20,111 nucleotides of DNA from JBCDKH01 sp964388485. GTDB lineage: Bacteria > Planctomycetota > Phycisphaerae > Tepidisphaerales > Tepidisphaeraceae. The notes below the pieces were generated by a model. The model did no database searches. It saw only the letters and a list, made by a program, of their open reading frames with translations, and was not told where the DNA came from. Where the stretch lies: contig CAYMAS010000054.1 in assembly GCA_964388485.1 (NCBI GenBank), forward strand, positions 1-20,111, given 5' to 3'. Below are positions 7,291 through 15,034 of this stretch, piece after piece; position 1 is the stretch's first letter; every line of letters begins with the position of its first letter. The position numbers and the translations under genes were made by a program.

Positions 7291-7871
7291 ATCCCGACGG
7301 CCTCACCGTCATCGCCATCTTCTACTGGCTCGCGCTCGCCGCATGGTTCGGCAGCGTGCTCTTCGTCGCCGCCACCACGGCGATCATCCATCGCACCGTC
7401 GAAGAGGCCGACCCGACCTTACCGACCGTGCTAAGCGTCAATCTCGAAGGTCGGCACGCGGCCTTGCTCGGCGGGCGGATCGTCGGCGACCTGCTGTCGC
7501 GGCTTTGGACGATCGAAGTTCTGGCGATGCTCGTCCTGGCTATCACGACGCTCGGCGAGTGGCTCTACGTGCTCAACGGCGGTCGCGACGTCTTGCTCCC
7601 GGCAGTGCGGACGGTTCTGCTCGTCGCCGCCGGTGTTGCCGCTTGGTACGGCAACCGGCACCTTCGCAGCAAGGCCGAAGCGCATCGCGATCAATACGTC
7701 GAAGTCGCCGACGATCCCGAAGCGAGTCAAGCCGAAGCCGAGCAGTTCAACGCCGCTCAGGCCAATGCGTCATCGATGCTGGTCTTCGAGCTCGGCGCAC
7801 TGGCGGGCCTCGTCCTGTTCACCGCTATTGGCTTGGGCGTCGGCGTGCAGACGGTGCTCTCGGCGGGTTAA
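7287..7871 (+). CDS. DUF4149-like integral membrane protein
   Basis: The protein has 194 residues from the GTG at 7287, which overlaps the lpxI stop as GTGA. Four hydrophobic helices are visible, roughly at 6-27, 67-88 (IEVLAMLVLAITTLGEWLYVL), 101-117 (VRTVLLVAAGVAAWYGN) and 164-191. A long charged loop (about 120-160) lies before the last helix. The pattern, with the first helix containing WLALAAWFGSVLFVAA and a long helical hairpin, fits DUF4149 (TMEM205-like) membrane proteins, which have no settled function in bacteria. Its tight coupling to lpxI suggests a membrane or envelope role, but that is inference only. Confidence 0.82.
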   Translation: MNPDGLTVIAIFYWLALAAWFGSVLFVAATTAIIHRTVEEADPTLPTVLSVNLEGRHAALLGGRIVGDLLSRLWTIEVLAMLVLAITTLGEWLYVLNGGRDVLLPAVRTVLLVAAGVAAWYGNRHLRSKAEAHRDQYVEVADDPEASQAEAEQFNAAQANASSMLVFELGALAGLVLFTAIGLGVGVQTVLSAG

Positions 7872-7897
7872 TGCAACGGCGGATAGAGTGCCGGTTC

Positions 7898-9097
7898 ATG
7901 ACGGACCGAACCGATCCACGCCAGCACGCTGATAAGACGCCGCGTCCACCCGTCGAAGACGACCGGCTCGACAGATCCACCCGAGGCCACGCCCCGCCTC
8001 GTGACATCGAGCAAGCAGTCGAATCAGCCGAGCCCAAGACGAGCGTCCGCAAGCGAGACCTCCGACCGGCGATGAAGCTTGTCGAGGAGTTGACTGACGA
8101 ACTTCACGAACTGCCCAACGGCGACATCACCGCCCGCATCGTCCAGACAGCCGTCAAGCTGCTTCGCGACGAGACGAACCGCGGCGACGTGAAGCTTATC
8201 GACAATGCGTTCCGCGAGCTTCGCTACGCGCTCAAGGTGTTCGCCCCGTACCGCGACACGCGCAAGATCAGCATCTTCGGCAGCGCCAGAACGCCGGCGA
8301 GTGACCCGGATTATCGAGCGGCTGAAGCGTTCGGGCGCGACATGGAGCAGAACGGCTGGATGGTCATCACCGGCGCCGGCGGCGGCATCATGGCGGCGGG
8401 TCACGGCGGGGCGGGGGCCAAGGGGTCGTTCGGCCTGAACATCTCGCTGCCCTTCGAGCAGTCGGCCAACGAGTTCATCCACGGGGATCCGAAACTGGTC
8501 GATTTCAAGTACTTCTTCACGCGCAAGCTGATGTTCGTCCGCTCGAGCCATGCCGTCGCACTCTTTCCCGGCGGGTTCGGGACGATGGACGAAGGCTTCG
8601 AGGTGCTGACGCTCATCCAAACCGGCAAGTGCCCGCCGATGCCGCTCGTCATGGTCGACCACGACGGCAGCGACTACTGGTCCGCCTGGCACGACTACGT
8701 CACGGGTCACCTGCTCAAGGACGGCCTGATCAGCAAGCAGGACTTGAACCTCTACACGATCACGCAGGACCTCAATGAGGCCGCTGAGGTATGCCGCAAG
8801 TTCTACAGCAACTTCCACTCGCTTCGTTACAGCCGCGACCTGCTCATCCTCCGGCTGCACCACAAGCTGACCGACAAGCAGCTCGGCGACGTGAAGGAGC
8901 GCTTCGGCGACATCGCCGATCCGGTCGTCAGCGAACGCCTCGGCGACCGAGCGTGGCGAAGCTGCGGCCCGCTGCGGGTCGAGCGAAACGAGCGGAAGCT
9001 GCGTCACCTGCACCGCCTCGTCTTCCCCTTCAACCGCCGCGACCACGGTCGCCTGCGGCAGTTGATCGACTACCTCAACGACCTGCCCGAAGGGTGA
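7898..9097 (+). CDS. LOG-family (TIGR00730-like) Rossmann-fold nucleotide-processing protein
   Basis: The core matches the LOG/lysine decarboxylase-like fold, whose characterised members cleave the N-glycosidic bond of nucleoside 5'-monophosphates. Family signatures are FGSARTP near the start of the fold, GAGGGIMAAGHGGA in the phosphate-binding region, and PGGFGTMDEGFE, the conserved PGGxGTxxE active-site motif. The protein is long for the family (399 residues). It has a low-complexity polar N-terminus, a helical segment of about 60 residues before the fold, and a basic C-terminal extension. I chose the ATG at 7898; one at 7871, coupled to the upstream TAA, would add nine residues. The long frame upstream of 7871 is a shadow of lpxI and the membrane protein gene. 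The substrate is not predictable here. Confidence 0.9.
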   Translation: MTDRTDPRQHADKTPRPPVEDDRLDRSTRGHAPPRDIEQAVESAEPKTSVRKRDLRPAMKLVEELTDELHELPNGDITARIVQTAVKLLRDETNRGDVKLIDNAFRELRYALKVFAPYRDTRKISIFGSARTPASDPDYRAAEAFGRDMEQNGWMVITGAGGGIMAAGHGGAGAKGSFGLNISLPFEQSANEFIHGDPKLVDFKYFFTRKLMFVRSSHAVALFPGGFGTMDEGFEVLTLIQTGKCPPMPLVMVDHDGSDYWSAWHDYVTGHLLKDGLISKQDLNLYTITQDLNEAAEVCRKFYSNFHSLRYSRDLLILRLHHKLTDKQLGDVKERFGDIADPVVSERLGDRAWRSCGPLRVERNERKLRHLHRLVFPFNRRDHGRLRQLIDYLNDLPEG

Positions 9098-9192
9098 GGT
9101 TCATCGTGGCACGGATTTTATTGCGTGCTCTGGGAATCGACATCCGACCGCCACGGCATGAATGCTGTGCCACATGAGGGTAGATTGTCGGC

Positions 9193-10644
9193 GTGACGTC
9201 CCGCCGCCGAGATGTCGCCATTGGCGTTGGCCTGCTGGCGATCCCGGCGACGCTCGCGTTCACCCTCGCCACCCGCCACGGCCTAGGCCTCGACGGCGAC
9301 TCCGCGACCTACCTCGACCTCGCCCGCTCCATCCGCCTCGGCGACGGCCCTACGACGACCGGCTTCGGTGCCCGCGAGCCCGTCGCCTCCGCCCACTTCC
9401 CGCCGCTCTACCCGCTGTGGCTGGCGATCTTCGGCACGTGGCGGTGGGCAAACCTGCTGCTTTACCTTGCAACAGCCGTCGTCGCCGCCGTCCTGCTCGA
9501 ACGAGTCGCATCGACCGACAACCGCACGCTCCGCCGCTGGGCCATCCTCTTCTGCGGCCTGCCGCTGCTCTTGCATCCGAGCCTTCTCAGCAGCATGACC
9601 GCGGTGGCGAGCGAGTCGTTGTTCCTTCCTCTGATGCTCGGCGCCCTCGCGACGGCAACATCGGGAAAGGTGCTCGCGACGATCCTGCTCACCAGCGCCG
9701 CCTTGCTGACGAGACACGTCGGCATCGTGCTGCTTCTGCTCCCCGCGTGGGCGGTCTGGGCTGATAGCCGCGGGGGCCAGAGAACGTCTCTGCGTCGACT
9801 GCTGCACGCTGGACTCACGACCGTCGCGGGAGCACTGCCTTACCTCGGGTGGCGTTGCTGGACCTGGCTTGACGACGGCGTCCACGACCGCGTCCTCCGC
9901 TGGCATCCGCCCACGAGCTACGACTGGCTCGACACGCTCGCGACCTTCGCCCATTGGGTGATTCCTCTCGAATGGCCAACGGTTCTCGCAGCGTCCATCG
10001 GCCTGCTCGTCGCTGCCGGAACCCTCTGGTGCCTGCGTCGCATGCCACTGCTGTTGACCATATTCGTCAGCTACATCGCGGCGGTGCTCGTCGCCCGGAC
10101 CTGGTTCGACGCGACCATCCCGATGGGCGGCCGAATCTGGACGCCGCTCCTGCCAATCGCTTGGCTCGCCTTGCTCGGTGCGTTGCGGCTGCATGATCCG
10201 ATCGGCTCGAGGCGCCGGTCGTTCCTCGCGGTGATCGTCGCCGCCTGGTCCTGCGTCATCCTCTTCCTTGGCTACCTCACCATCGGCGACCGCTTCGAGC
10301 ACGGCACCGGCTACAACACGCCGACCTGGCGATCTTCGCAAACTTTGGCATTTGCTAGCAATCTCGACCAGAAAGAGCCGGTCGTCTCCAACGCCGCCGA
10401 CGTGATTCACGTGCTGCTGCGACGCCCCGCAAGCTTCCCGCCGATGAGTCACTTTCCCACGGCAGACCGACCCAACACCCGGCGGTTCGATCAGATCCGC
10501 GAGCTGCAGGGCGATCCAATCACCTTCGTCTTCTTCACCACCGTCGACCGCGACTACTTCGTCTCGGCCGACGACGTGCGGCGCCTCCTCGACGTCGAGG
10601 AGGTCGCCCGCTTCGACGACGGCTTCGCCTTGCGCTCCCGCTGA
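9193..10644 (+). CDS. Putative GT-C-fold membrane glycosyltransferase
   Basis: The 483-residue protein begins with a short basic N-terminus and a first membrane helix (about 8-27). An extracytoplasmic loop follows with acidic DGDSATYLDLAR (34-45), the position and pattern of the catalytic aspartates in GT-C enzymes that use polyprenyl-phosphate sugars. About nine further hydrophobic helices follow up to about residue 365. A soluble C-terminal domain of about 115 residues ends the protein. The start is the GTG at 9193. No lipid-linked sugar genes are adjacent, so donor and acceptor are unknown. The last 91 bases overlap the 3' end of the convergent nth gene. The membrane protein call is firm; the glycosyltransferase call is moderate. 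Confidence 0.75.
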   Translation: MTSRRRDVAIGVGLLAIPATLAFTLATRHGLGLDGDSATYLDLARSIRLGDGPTTTGFGAREPVASAHFPPLYPLWLAIFGTWRWANLLLYLATAVVAAVLLERVASTDNRTLRRWAILFCGLPLLLHPSLLSSMTAVASESLFLPLMLGALATATSGKVLATILLTSAALLTRHVGIVLLLLPAWAVWADSRGGQRTSLRRLLHAGLTTVAGALPYLGWRCWTWLDDGVHDRVLRWHPPTSYDWLDTLATFAHWVIPLEWPTVLAASIGLLVAAGTLWCLRRMPLLLTIFVSYIAAVLVARTWFDATIPMGGRIWTPLLPIAWLALLGALRLHDPIGSRRRSFLAVIVAAWSCVILFLGYLTIGDRFEHGTGYNTPTWRSSQTLAFASNLDQKEPVVSNAADVIHVLLRRPASFPPMSHFPTADRPNTRRFDQIRELQGDPITFVFFTTVDRDYFVSADDVRRLLDVEEVARFDDGFALRSR

Positions 10645-11315
10645 GTCACCACCTTCGGCCCGGTCGGGCAGTGCTCGAACAACTCGCACACCTCGCACTT
10701 GGGCGACCGGCTGTCGCAGATCCGGCGGCCGTGGTGGATGAGCAGGTGGCTGAACATCGTCCACTCCTCCTGCGGCACGATCTTCATCAGGTCGGCCTCG
10801 ACGGCGACGGCGTCGTCGTGTCTCGACAGGCCCAGTCGACGCGAGAGTCGGCCGACGTGCGTGTCGACGGCGATTCCGAGGTGGATGTTCATCGCGTTGC
10901 CGAGGACGACGTTGGCCGTCTTGCGGCCGACGCCCGCGAGTTTCGTCATCTGCTCCATCGACGCGGGCACCTCGCCGCCGTGGTGCTCGACGAGATCGTT
11001 CGCCATCGACCGAATGGCCTTGCTCTTTTGCCTGAAGAAGCCACAGGAACTGACCATCTGCTCCAACTCCGCCGGCGCGCTCGCGGCATAGTCGGCAGCG
11101 GTCGGGTACTTCTTGAAGAGGGCGGGCGTGGTTAGATTCACCCGCGCGTCGGTGCACTGGGCTGACAGGATCGTCGCGACGAGCAGCTCCAGCGGCGTCG
11201 TGAAGTCGAGACTGCACCTGGCATCGGGATGCTCCGCCTTGAGCACCGGCAGGATCGCCGCGACCCGATCGCGGCGGCGTTTGAGCGTGGACGACGAGAC
11301 CTTCTTGACGGGCAC
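10554..11315 (-). CDS. nth: Endonuclease III (DNA glycosylase/AP lyase)
   Basis: Endonuclease III removes oxidised pyrimidines from DNA and nicks the abasic site in base excision repair. The helix-hairpin-helix is at about 126-139 (LAGVGRKTANVVLG), with the catalytic Lys132, and Asp151 lies in VDTHVGRLSRRLG. The [4Fe-4S] cluster cysteines 200, 207, 210 and 216 have the exact C-x6-C-x2-C-x5-C spacing. The core ends near residue 220. The extra C-terminus of about 32 residues is Ser/Lys/Arg-rich and is encoded opposite the 3' end of the glycosyltransferase gene. The start is the GTG at 11313-11315, and no other start codon suits the domain. It lies eight bases after a small ORF on the same strand and possibly shares a transcript with pyrD. 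Confidence 0.96.
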   Translation of the reverse strand: MPVKKVSSSTLKRRRDRVAAILPVLKAEHPDARCSLDFTTPLELLVATILSAQCTDARVNLTTPALFKKYPTAADYAASAPAELEQMVSSCGFFRQKSKAIRSMANDLVEHHGGEVPASMEQMTKLAGVGRKTANVVLGNAMNIHLGIAVDTHVGRLSRRLGLSRHDDAVAVEADLMKIVPQEEWTMFSHLLIHHGRRICDSRSPKCEVCELFEHCPTGPKVVTQRERKAKPSSKRATSSTSRRRRTSSAETK

Positions 11316-11323
11316 CCGAAAGT

Positions 11324-11509
11324 CTACTGCTTGGGCAGCCTGATCGGCTCCGTTGTCGTGTCGGGCATGGTCCCGAACAGGCCGGTGAACAGGAGCGTGG
11401 CCCCGCGTTCGCCGTAGTCGTCTTCGTCGTAGCCGGCCTTGACGGGCGGGAGGCGAAAGGTCCGCGGGTCGTTCATCGGCTTCGGAAGCACAGTTTTCTG
11501 CGGCTGCAT
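11324..11509 (-). CDS. Small hypothetical protein (61 residues)
   Basis: The ORF runs from the ATG at 11507-11509 to a stop eight bases before the nth GTG start, and begins 38 bases after the pyrD stop. The product is soluble, Pro-rich and polar, with GYDEDDYGERGATLLFTGLFG in the middle. No family is recognised. The compact position between two co-oriented genes and the lack of any competing ORF on the other strand support it as real, but 61 codons in GC-rich DNA could arise by chance. Confidence 0.5.
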   Translation of the reverse strand: MQPQKTVLPKPMNDPRTFRLPPVKAGYDEDDYGERGATLLFTGLFGTMPDTTTEPIRLPKQ

Positions 11510-11547
11510 GCCACGGATGTCCGATTCGACGACGGTTGGTGCAAACG

Positions 11548-12507
11548 TCAGACGTAAGGCGTCTTCTTAGGCTCGTCGTCCGGTAACTCCAGCTGACCCA
11601 CGAGGTCCGCCAGTCGGCCCACGCCTTGTCGGTCGCACCAGTCGCTCAGGCCCGTGCTGATCTGCTCTGGCGTACTCGGGTCCACGAACAAGGCCGTCCC
11701 CACCGCGACCGCGGACGCACCGGCGAGGACGAACTCGGCCGCATCCATCCACGTCTGCACGCCCCCCATCCCGACGATCGGCACGCCGTTGTGACGCGTC
11801 ACGTTCCGGTAGACCCGACTCACGAGGTGCAACGCGATCGGCTTGATGGCAGGCCCGCTCAGGCCGCCGGTCACGTTGGCCAGTCGCGGCTTCTTCGTGT
11901 TCACGTCGACCGTCATGGCCGTGAACGTGTTGACCAGCGTCAGCACGTCCGCCCCCCCCTTGCAAGCCGCCTGTGCCGTCACGCAGATGTCCGGCACGTT
12001 CGGGGACAACTTCACCATCAACGGCTTAGCCGGCAAGGCCGCCTTGCACGCCCGCGTCAGCTCCCGCAGCAAATCCGCGTCGGTCCCGAACGTCAGCCCG
12101 TCCTTCACGTTCGGACACGACACGTTCAACTCGACCCCACGAACCGCCTCCAGATCATTCATCTCCCCGACCACTTCGACGTAATCGTCCGTCGCGTGCC
12201 CCGCGACGTTCACGACCACTGGACACGGCATCTGCTCGATATCCGGTAGTTTTTCCTGAAGAAACCGGTCCAATCCGACGTTGGCGAGCCCGATTGCGTT
12301 CATCATCCCGCCGCGGGTTTCGACGATGCGAGCCGGCGCATTGCCGGGCCGCTCGTGGCGGGTGACGCTCTTGGTAACGAAGCCGCCGAGCTTCGACAGG
12401 TCGGTGAAGTCGGCGTACTCAGGTCCGTACCCGCAGGTGCCGCTGCAGGTCATCGTCGGGTTGCTCAGCCGGAGGCCGGCAAGGTCGGTCGAGAGGTCGG
12501 CAGACAT
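11548..12507 (-). CDS. pyrD: Dihydroorotate dehydrogenase, class 1 (PyrD, probably 1B type)
   Basis: The enzyme oxidises dihydroorotate to orotate with FMN in pyrimidine synthesis. Class 1 is shown by the catalytic cysteine in ELNVSCPNVKDG (Cys131). Other family blocks are GGFVTKSVT near residue 41 and MNAIGLANVGLDRFL near 69. Substrate and FMN segments include MVKLSPNVPDI, LVNTFTAMTVD, GGLSGPAIKPIAL and VGMGGVQTWMDAAEF. At 319 residues it has the normal length. The ATG at 12505-12507 is preferred over a GTG six bases upstream because an AAGGGG ribosome binding site lies eight bases before it. The 1B type normally needs a PyrK partner, and no pyrK is in the window. A hairpin with a T-rich tail ends just upstream of its ribosome binding site. 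Confidence 0.95.
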   Translation of the reverse strand: MSADLSTDLAGLRLSNPTMTCSGTCGYGPEYADFTDLSKLGGFVTKSVTRHERPGNAPARIVETRGGMMNAIGLANVGLDRFLQEKLPDIEQMPCPVVVNVAGHATDDYVEVVGEMNDLEAVRGVELNVSCPNVKDGLTFGTDADLLRELTRACKAALPAKPLMVKLSPNVPDICVTAQAACKGGADVLTLVNTFTAMTVDVNTKKPRLANVTGGLSGPAIKPIALHLVSRVYRNVTRHNGVPIVGMGGVQTWMDAAEFVLAGASAVAVGTALFVDPSTPEQISTGLSDWCDRQGVGRLADLVGQLELPDDEPKKTPYV

Positions 12508-12522
12508 GGGCACAGCCCCTTT

Positions 12523-12556
12523 AGCAAGAAGGCCAAGTCACAGGGGTGACTTGGCC
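12523..12556 (-). terminator. Rho-independent terminator of the small basic protein gene (possible pyrD attenuator)
   Basis: On the minus strand an 11-base-pair stem (arms 12546-12556 and 12531-12541) encloses a four-base loop and is followed by TTCTTGCT. It lies 25 bases after the stop of the small basic protein gene and directly before the pyrD ribosome binding site. It can end the upstream transcript. A role in partial read-through to pyrD is inference. Confidence 0.7.
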
Positions 12557-12581
12557 GAACGGGTCATTCACAAGGAAAAAG

Positions 12582-12812
12582 CTACTTTTTCTTCTTGCCC
12601 TTCTTGTCGTCCTCGCCCTCCTCGGGCTTCTTGGCGGTCTTCTTGCCGACGACGAGCTTACGGTTGGCCGTCTTGGGCATGCCGAGGACGAACTTCTCGT
12701 CGGCTTCCATCTTGCCGTTCTCCAGGAGCTTGGCGAGACGCTCGCTCTTGGTCAGGACGTTGCGGTGTCGCGACAGGCCGCCGGCGGCTTTGAGGCTGGT
12801 GTGAAGGCTCAT
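12582..12812 (-). CDS. Small basic protein of the Planctomycetota/Verrucomicrobiota/Chlamydiota type (TIGR04137-like)
   Basis: The 76-residue protein starts MSLHTSLKAAGGLSRHRNVL, then TKSERLAKLLENGKM, and has FVLGMPKTANRKLVVGKK in the second half. This order (M-S-x-H-x-S-L, R-x-V-L, E-R-(L/I)-x-x-L, V-x-G-(L/M)-PK) matches the short lineage-restricted family modelled as TIGR04137. The C-terminus is a Lys-rich tail (KKPEEGEDDKKGKKKK). The ATG at 12810-12812 has a GGAGA ribosome binding site seven bases away and matches the family's N-terminus; the longer frame upstream should be dropped. The function is not known to me, though its size and charge would suit a nucleic-acid or ribosome partner. 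It has its own terminator. Confidence 0.9.
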   Translation of the reverse strand: MSLHTSLKAAGGLSRHRNVLTKSERLAKLLENGKMEADEKFVLGMPKTANRKLVVGKKTAKKPEEGEDDKKGKKKK

Positions 12813-12867
12813 GAGGTCGTCTCCGTGGGAGGGCCGACATGCTAGACCCACGGCCTGAAATGTCCAC

Positions 12868-13182
12868 CTACCGCTCTTTGGCCTTAGCCCGCCAGGCTTT
12901 GGACTGATCGTTCAGCGGCACGAGCGTCTCGACGCCCTCCGCCTCGATGTTCTCCGCCACCTCCACCGCCTTCGCCAACACGTCCTCCGGCATCCGCTTG
13001 TACGCCGGGCCCTTGCCGGCTGGGACAGAGTCGTACCACCGGCCCCCGCAGGCGGTGTCGAGGCAGACCCGCATGAAGCAGTGGTCGAACCGAATCGGCC
13101 AATCACCCTCCGCCGCGGCCTTAGCCGGCAAGGCCGATCGTGTCAGCTCCAACCACCGCCGCTCCAGTGCCTCGCGCTCCAC
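12868..13182 (-). CDS. Conserved hypothetical protein
   Basis: The 104-residue protein carries the block WPIRFDHCFMRVCLDTACGGRWYD followed by GPAYKRMPEDVLAKAVEVAENI. I recognise this pattern from a widespread small bacterial protein that databases often mislabel as an acetyltransferase; the two cysteines and the G-G-x-W-Y-D motif are its most conserved part. It has no signal peptide or membrane helix and its role is unknown. The start is the GTG at 13180-13182. Its start is only 20 bases from the divergent xseA start, so promoters for the two genes must overlap the coding sequences or one start is further in. Confidence 0.82.
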   Translation of the reverse strand: MEREALERRWLELTRSALPAKAAAEGDWPIRFDHCFMRVCLDTACGGRWYDSVPAGKGPAYKRMPEDVLAKAVEVAENIEAEGVETLVPLNDQSKAWRAKAKER

Positions 13183-13202
13183 GCCCGACCGTAAGCTGCC
13201 CC

Positions 13203-14816
13203 GTGGCGGACGAACCGACGACTTTCTGGGACATGCGAGCCAAGCTCACGCAGCCGGAGAAACCCCGGCCCGCTAAGTCCGATGAGCCCTGGACCGTCGC
13301 CGCCTACGCCGCCCGCGTCGACGCCGCACTGAAGAAGGGCCTGCCCGCCACGCTCGAGGTGCGAGGCGAGGTCAGCTCCTGGACCGTCAACAGCCGGTCC
13401 GGACATGCGTATTTCTCCCTAAAAGACGACAGAAGCAAGCTCGACGGCATCATCTACCAAGGCAAGCTCCGCCAGATCGACGTCAAGCCGGAGGTCGGCG
13501 ACGAGGTCGTCATCACCGGCCGAGCCGGCTACTACGGCCCATTCGGCAAGCTCTCGTTCACCGCCGACGACCTCCGCCCGGTCGGCGAAGGAGCACTCGA
13601 AGCTGCCTTCTTGAAGCTCAAGGCGACGCTTGAGGCGGAGGGCATTTTCGACAAGAACTTGAAAAGAGGGGTCCCAAAGTTCCCGGAAACAGTCGGAATT
13701 GTCACCAGCCGCGACGCGGCCGGGCTCGCCGACGTTCGGAAAGTGCTCGCAAAGTTCAGTTTTCTGACGGTTCTGTTGATCCCGGTGCCGGTGCAAGGAA
13801 AATCGGCCGCCGACCGCGTGGCGGCCGCCATCGCGCATCTGAACGCCCATCAGGGCGATCTCGGCGGGCTCGACTTGCTCCTGCTCATTCGCGGCGGCGG
13901 GTCGCGGGAAGATCTGTGGACCTTCAACGAGGAGGTCGTCGCCCGTGCCGTCGCGGCGTCGAGGATTCCGATCATCACCGGCATCGGCCACGAGACGGAC
14001 GTCCACATCGCCGATCTCGCCGCCGACTACCACGCACACACGCCGACGCAGGCGGCTCAGACTGCAATTGAACATTGGAAGACGGCGGCCGATTCTATAG
14101 ATCGATCTGCGATCGTCCTGCGACGCAACATGCGTCTTTCTATAAACGACAAGCGGCGGCCGTTGCGCGACTGGGCGACTCGGGAACTCTTCGTCAGGCC
14201 GATTGATCGCATCGTCGAACGTCGCCGGCAGGACGTGGAGATTGCCGACGGGAATCTGTTCCGCTCATGGCAGGCGACGCATCGGCAGATCATCGAGCAG
14301 TTGTCAGACTTGCAGCAGCGATTGGCGCGGCACGAGCCGGCGGCGGTCGTGCGGGCGAACCGCCAGCGGCTGCAACGGGCGACCGAAGCCCTGGATCGAG
14401 CCGCGGCCAATCGAGCGGCGGCAGGGCGGCGGGCGGTTGAGGCGGCGACTGCATCGCTCCGGGCGACGCGGCCTGACGTTCTCCTGCGGCAGTCGAGGCG
14501 GGATGTGGCGTCGCTGGCTCACCGACTCCATGCCGCTAACCCGACACGTCAGATCGCCCACCGGCGGGACGATCTTCAAGTTCTAGCCGATCGGCAGGCC
14601 GCCTCGCTGCAGCGACTGCTCGAACGCCGTCACGCTGATGTCGCCGCCACCACCCGGCAACTCGCTGCCCTCGGGCCCGAGCAGGTGCTGCGGCGTGGGT
14701 ACACGCTGACGTTGGCGACGAACGGCGACGTGATCCGTCACGCTGACGACGTGGCTGTGGGCGAGGAAGTCCAAACCCGCACGTCTTCCGGTACGTTCCG
14801 GAGTCGAGTCCTGTAA
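13203..14816 (+). CDS. xseA: Exodeoxyribonuclease VII large subunit
   Basis: XseA with XseB cleaves single-stranded DNA into oligonucleotides. The N-terminal OB-fold is visible (LEVRGEVSSWTVNSRSGHAY, FSLKDDRSKLDGIIY). The catalytic domain follows with TVGIVTSRDAAGLADV, PVPVQGKSAADRVAAAI, LLLIRGGGSREDLWTFNEE and GIGHETDVHIADLAAD, all strongly conserved. After that comes a long coiled-coil region rich in Arg, Gln and Ala, and finally a C-terminal segment (PEQVLRRGYTLTLA) typical of the family. I use the GTG at 13203 (537 residues); the ATG at 13233 would give 527. The longer frame from 13140 would overlap the divergent gene. No xseB is adjacent in this window, although the two are often neighbours. 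Confidence 0.95.
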   Translation: MADEPTTFWDMRAKLTQPEKPRPAKSDEPWTVAAYAARVDAALKKGLPATLEVRGEVSSWTVNSRSGHAYFSLKDDRSKLDGIIYQGKLRQIDVKPEVGDEVVITGRAGYYGPFGKLSFTADDLRPVGEGALEAAFLKLKATLEAEGIFDKNLKRGVPKFPETVGIVTSRDAAGLADVRKVLAKFSFLTVLLIPVPVQGKSAADRVAAAIAHLNAHQGDLGGLDLLLLIRGGGSREDLWTFNEEVVARAVAASRIPIITGIGHETDVHIADLAADYHAHTPTQAAQTAIEHWKTAADSIDRSAIVLRRNMRLSINDKRRPLRDWATRELFVRPIDRIVERRRQDVEIADGNLFRSWQATHRQIIEQLSDLQQRLARHEPAAVVRANRQRLQRATEALDRAAANRAAAGRRAVEAATASLRATRPDVLLRQSRRDVASLAHRLHAANPTRQIAHRRDDLQVLADRQAASLQRLLERRHADVAATTRQLAALGPEQVLRRGYTLTLATNGDVIRHADDVAVGEEVQTRTSSGTFRSRVL

Positions 14817-14878
14817 CTGAAGTCCGGTACGGGTTCCTTTGCTTCGCAACTCACGCGGGGCGGGTCTCCTGCGTTCTG

Positions 14879-14968
14879 CCGGAGCGGCGGCACTTGTGCC
14901 GCGTTTTCCGGGATTTCGGAGCAATGAACCTGACGCACCCACACGCGGCACAAGTGCCGCCGCTCCGG
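14879..14968. repeat. REP-like inverted repeat pair after xseA
   Basis: Two perfect complementary arms of 25 bases (14879-14903 and 14944-14968), extendable to 26, flank a 40-base (or 38-base) spacer. Each arm holds its own short palindrome, GCGGCACTTGTGCCGC or its complement, so each can fold alone as well as pair with the other. The element lies in the non-coding gap 14817-15034 between convergent xseA and the gene at 15035-15634. This layout resembles REP/BIME elements mobilised by REP-associated tyrosine transposases. It may also act as a bidirectional transcription stop. The rest of the gap shows nothing supportable. Confidence 0.75.
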
Positions 14969-15034
14969 GTGACTGTGGACGTTTGTCAGCACCGATCGCG
15001 TCTGCGACTTCCGTCCCACGTCGGGATCAGCCGC

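Noticed and set aside
7157..7897. Upstream extension of the LOG-family frame
   Set aside because: The frame stays open through lpxI and the membrane protein gene, but its translation there is Arg/Ser-rich with no domain; the LOG protein starts at 7898 or 7871.
9106..9180. Seven-base inverted repeat GTGGCAC/GTGCCAC with a loop of about 60 bases before the glycosyltransferase gene
   Set aside because: The arms are short and widely separated, without a T tract, so chance is the simplest explanation.
9283..11217. Minus-strand frame of 644 codons
   Set aside because: It is antisense to the membrane glycosyltransferase and out of frame with nth, with Arg/Glu/Gly-rich composition and no domain.
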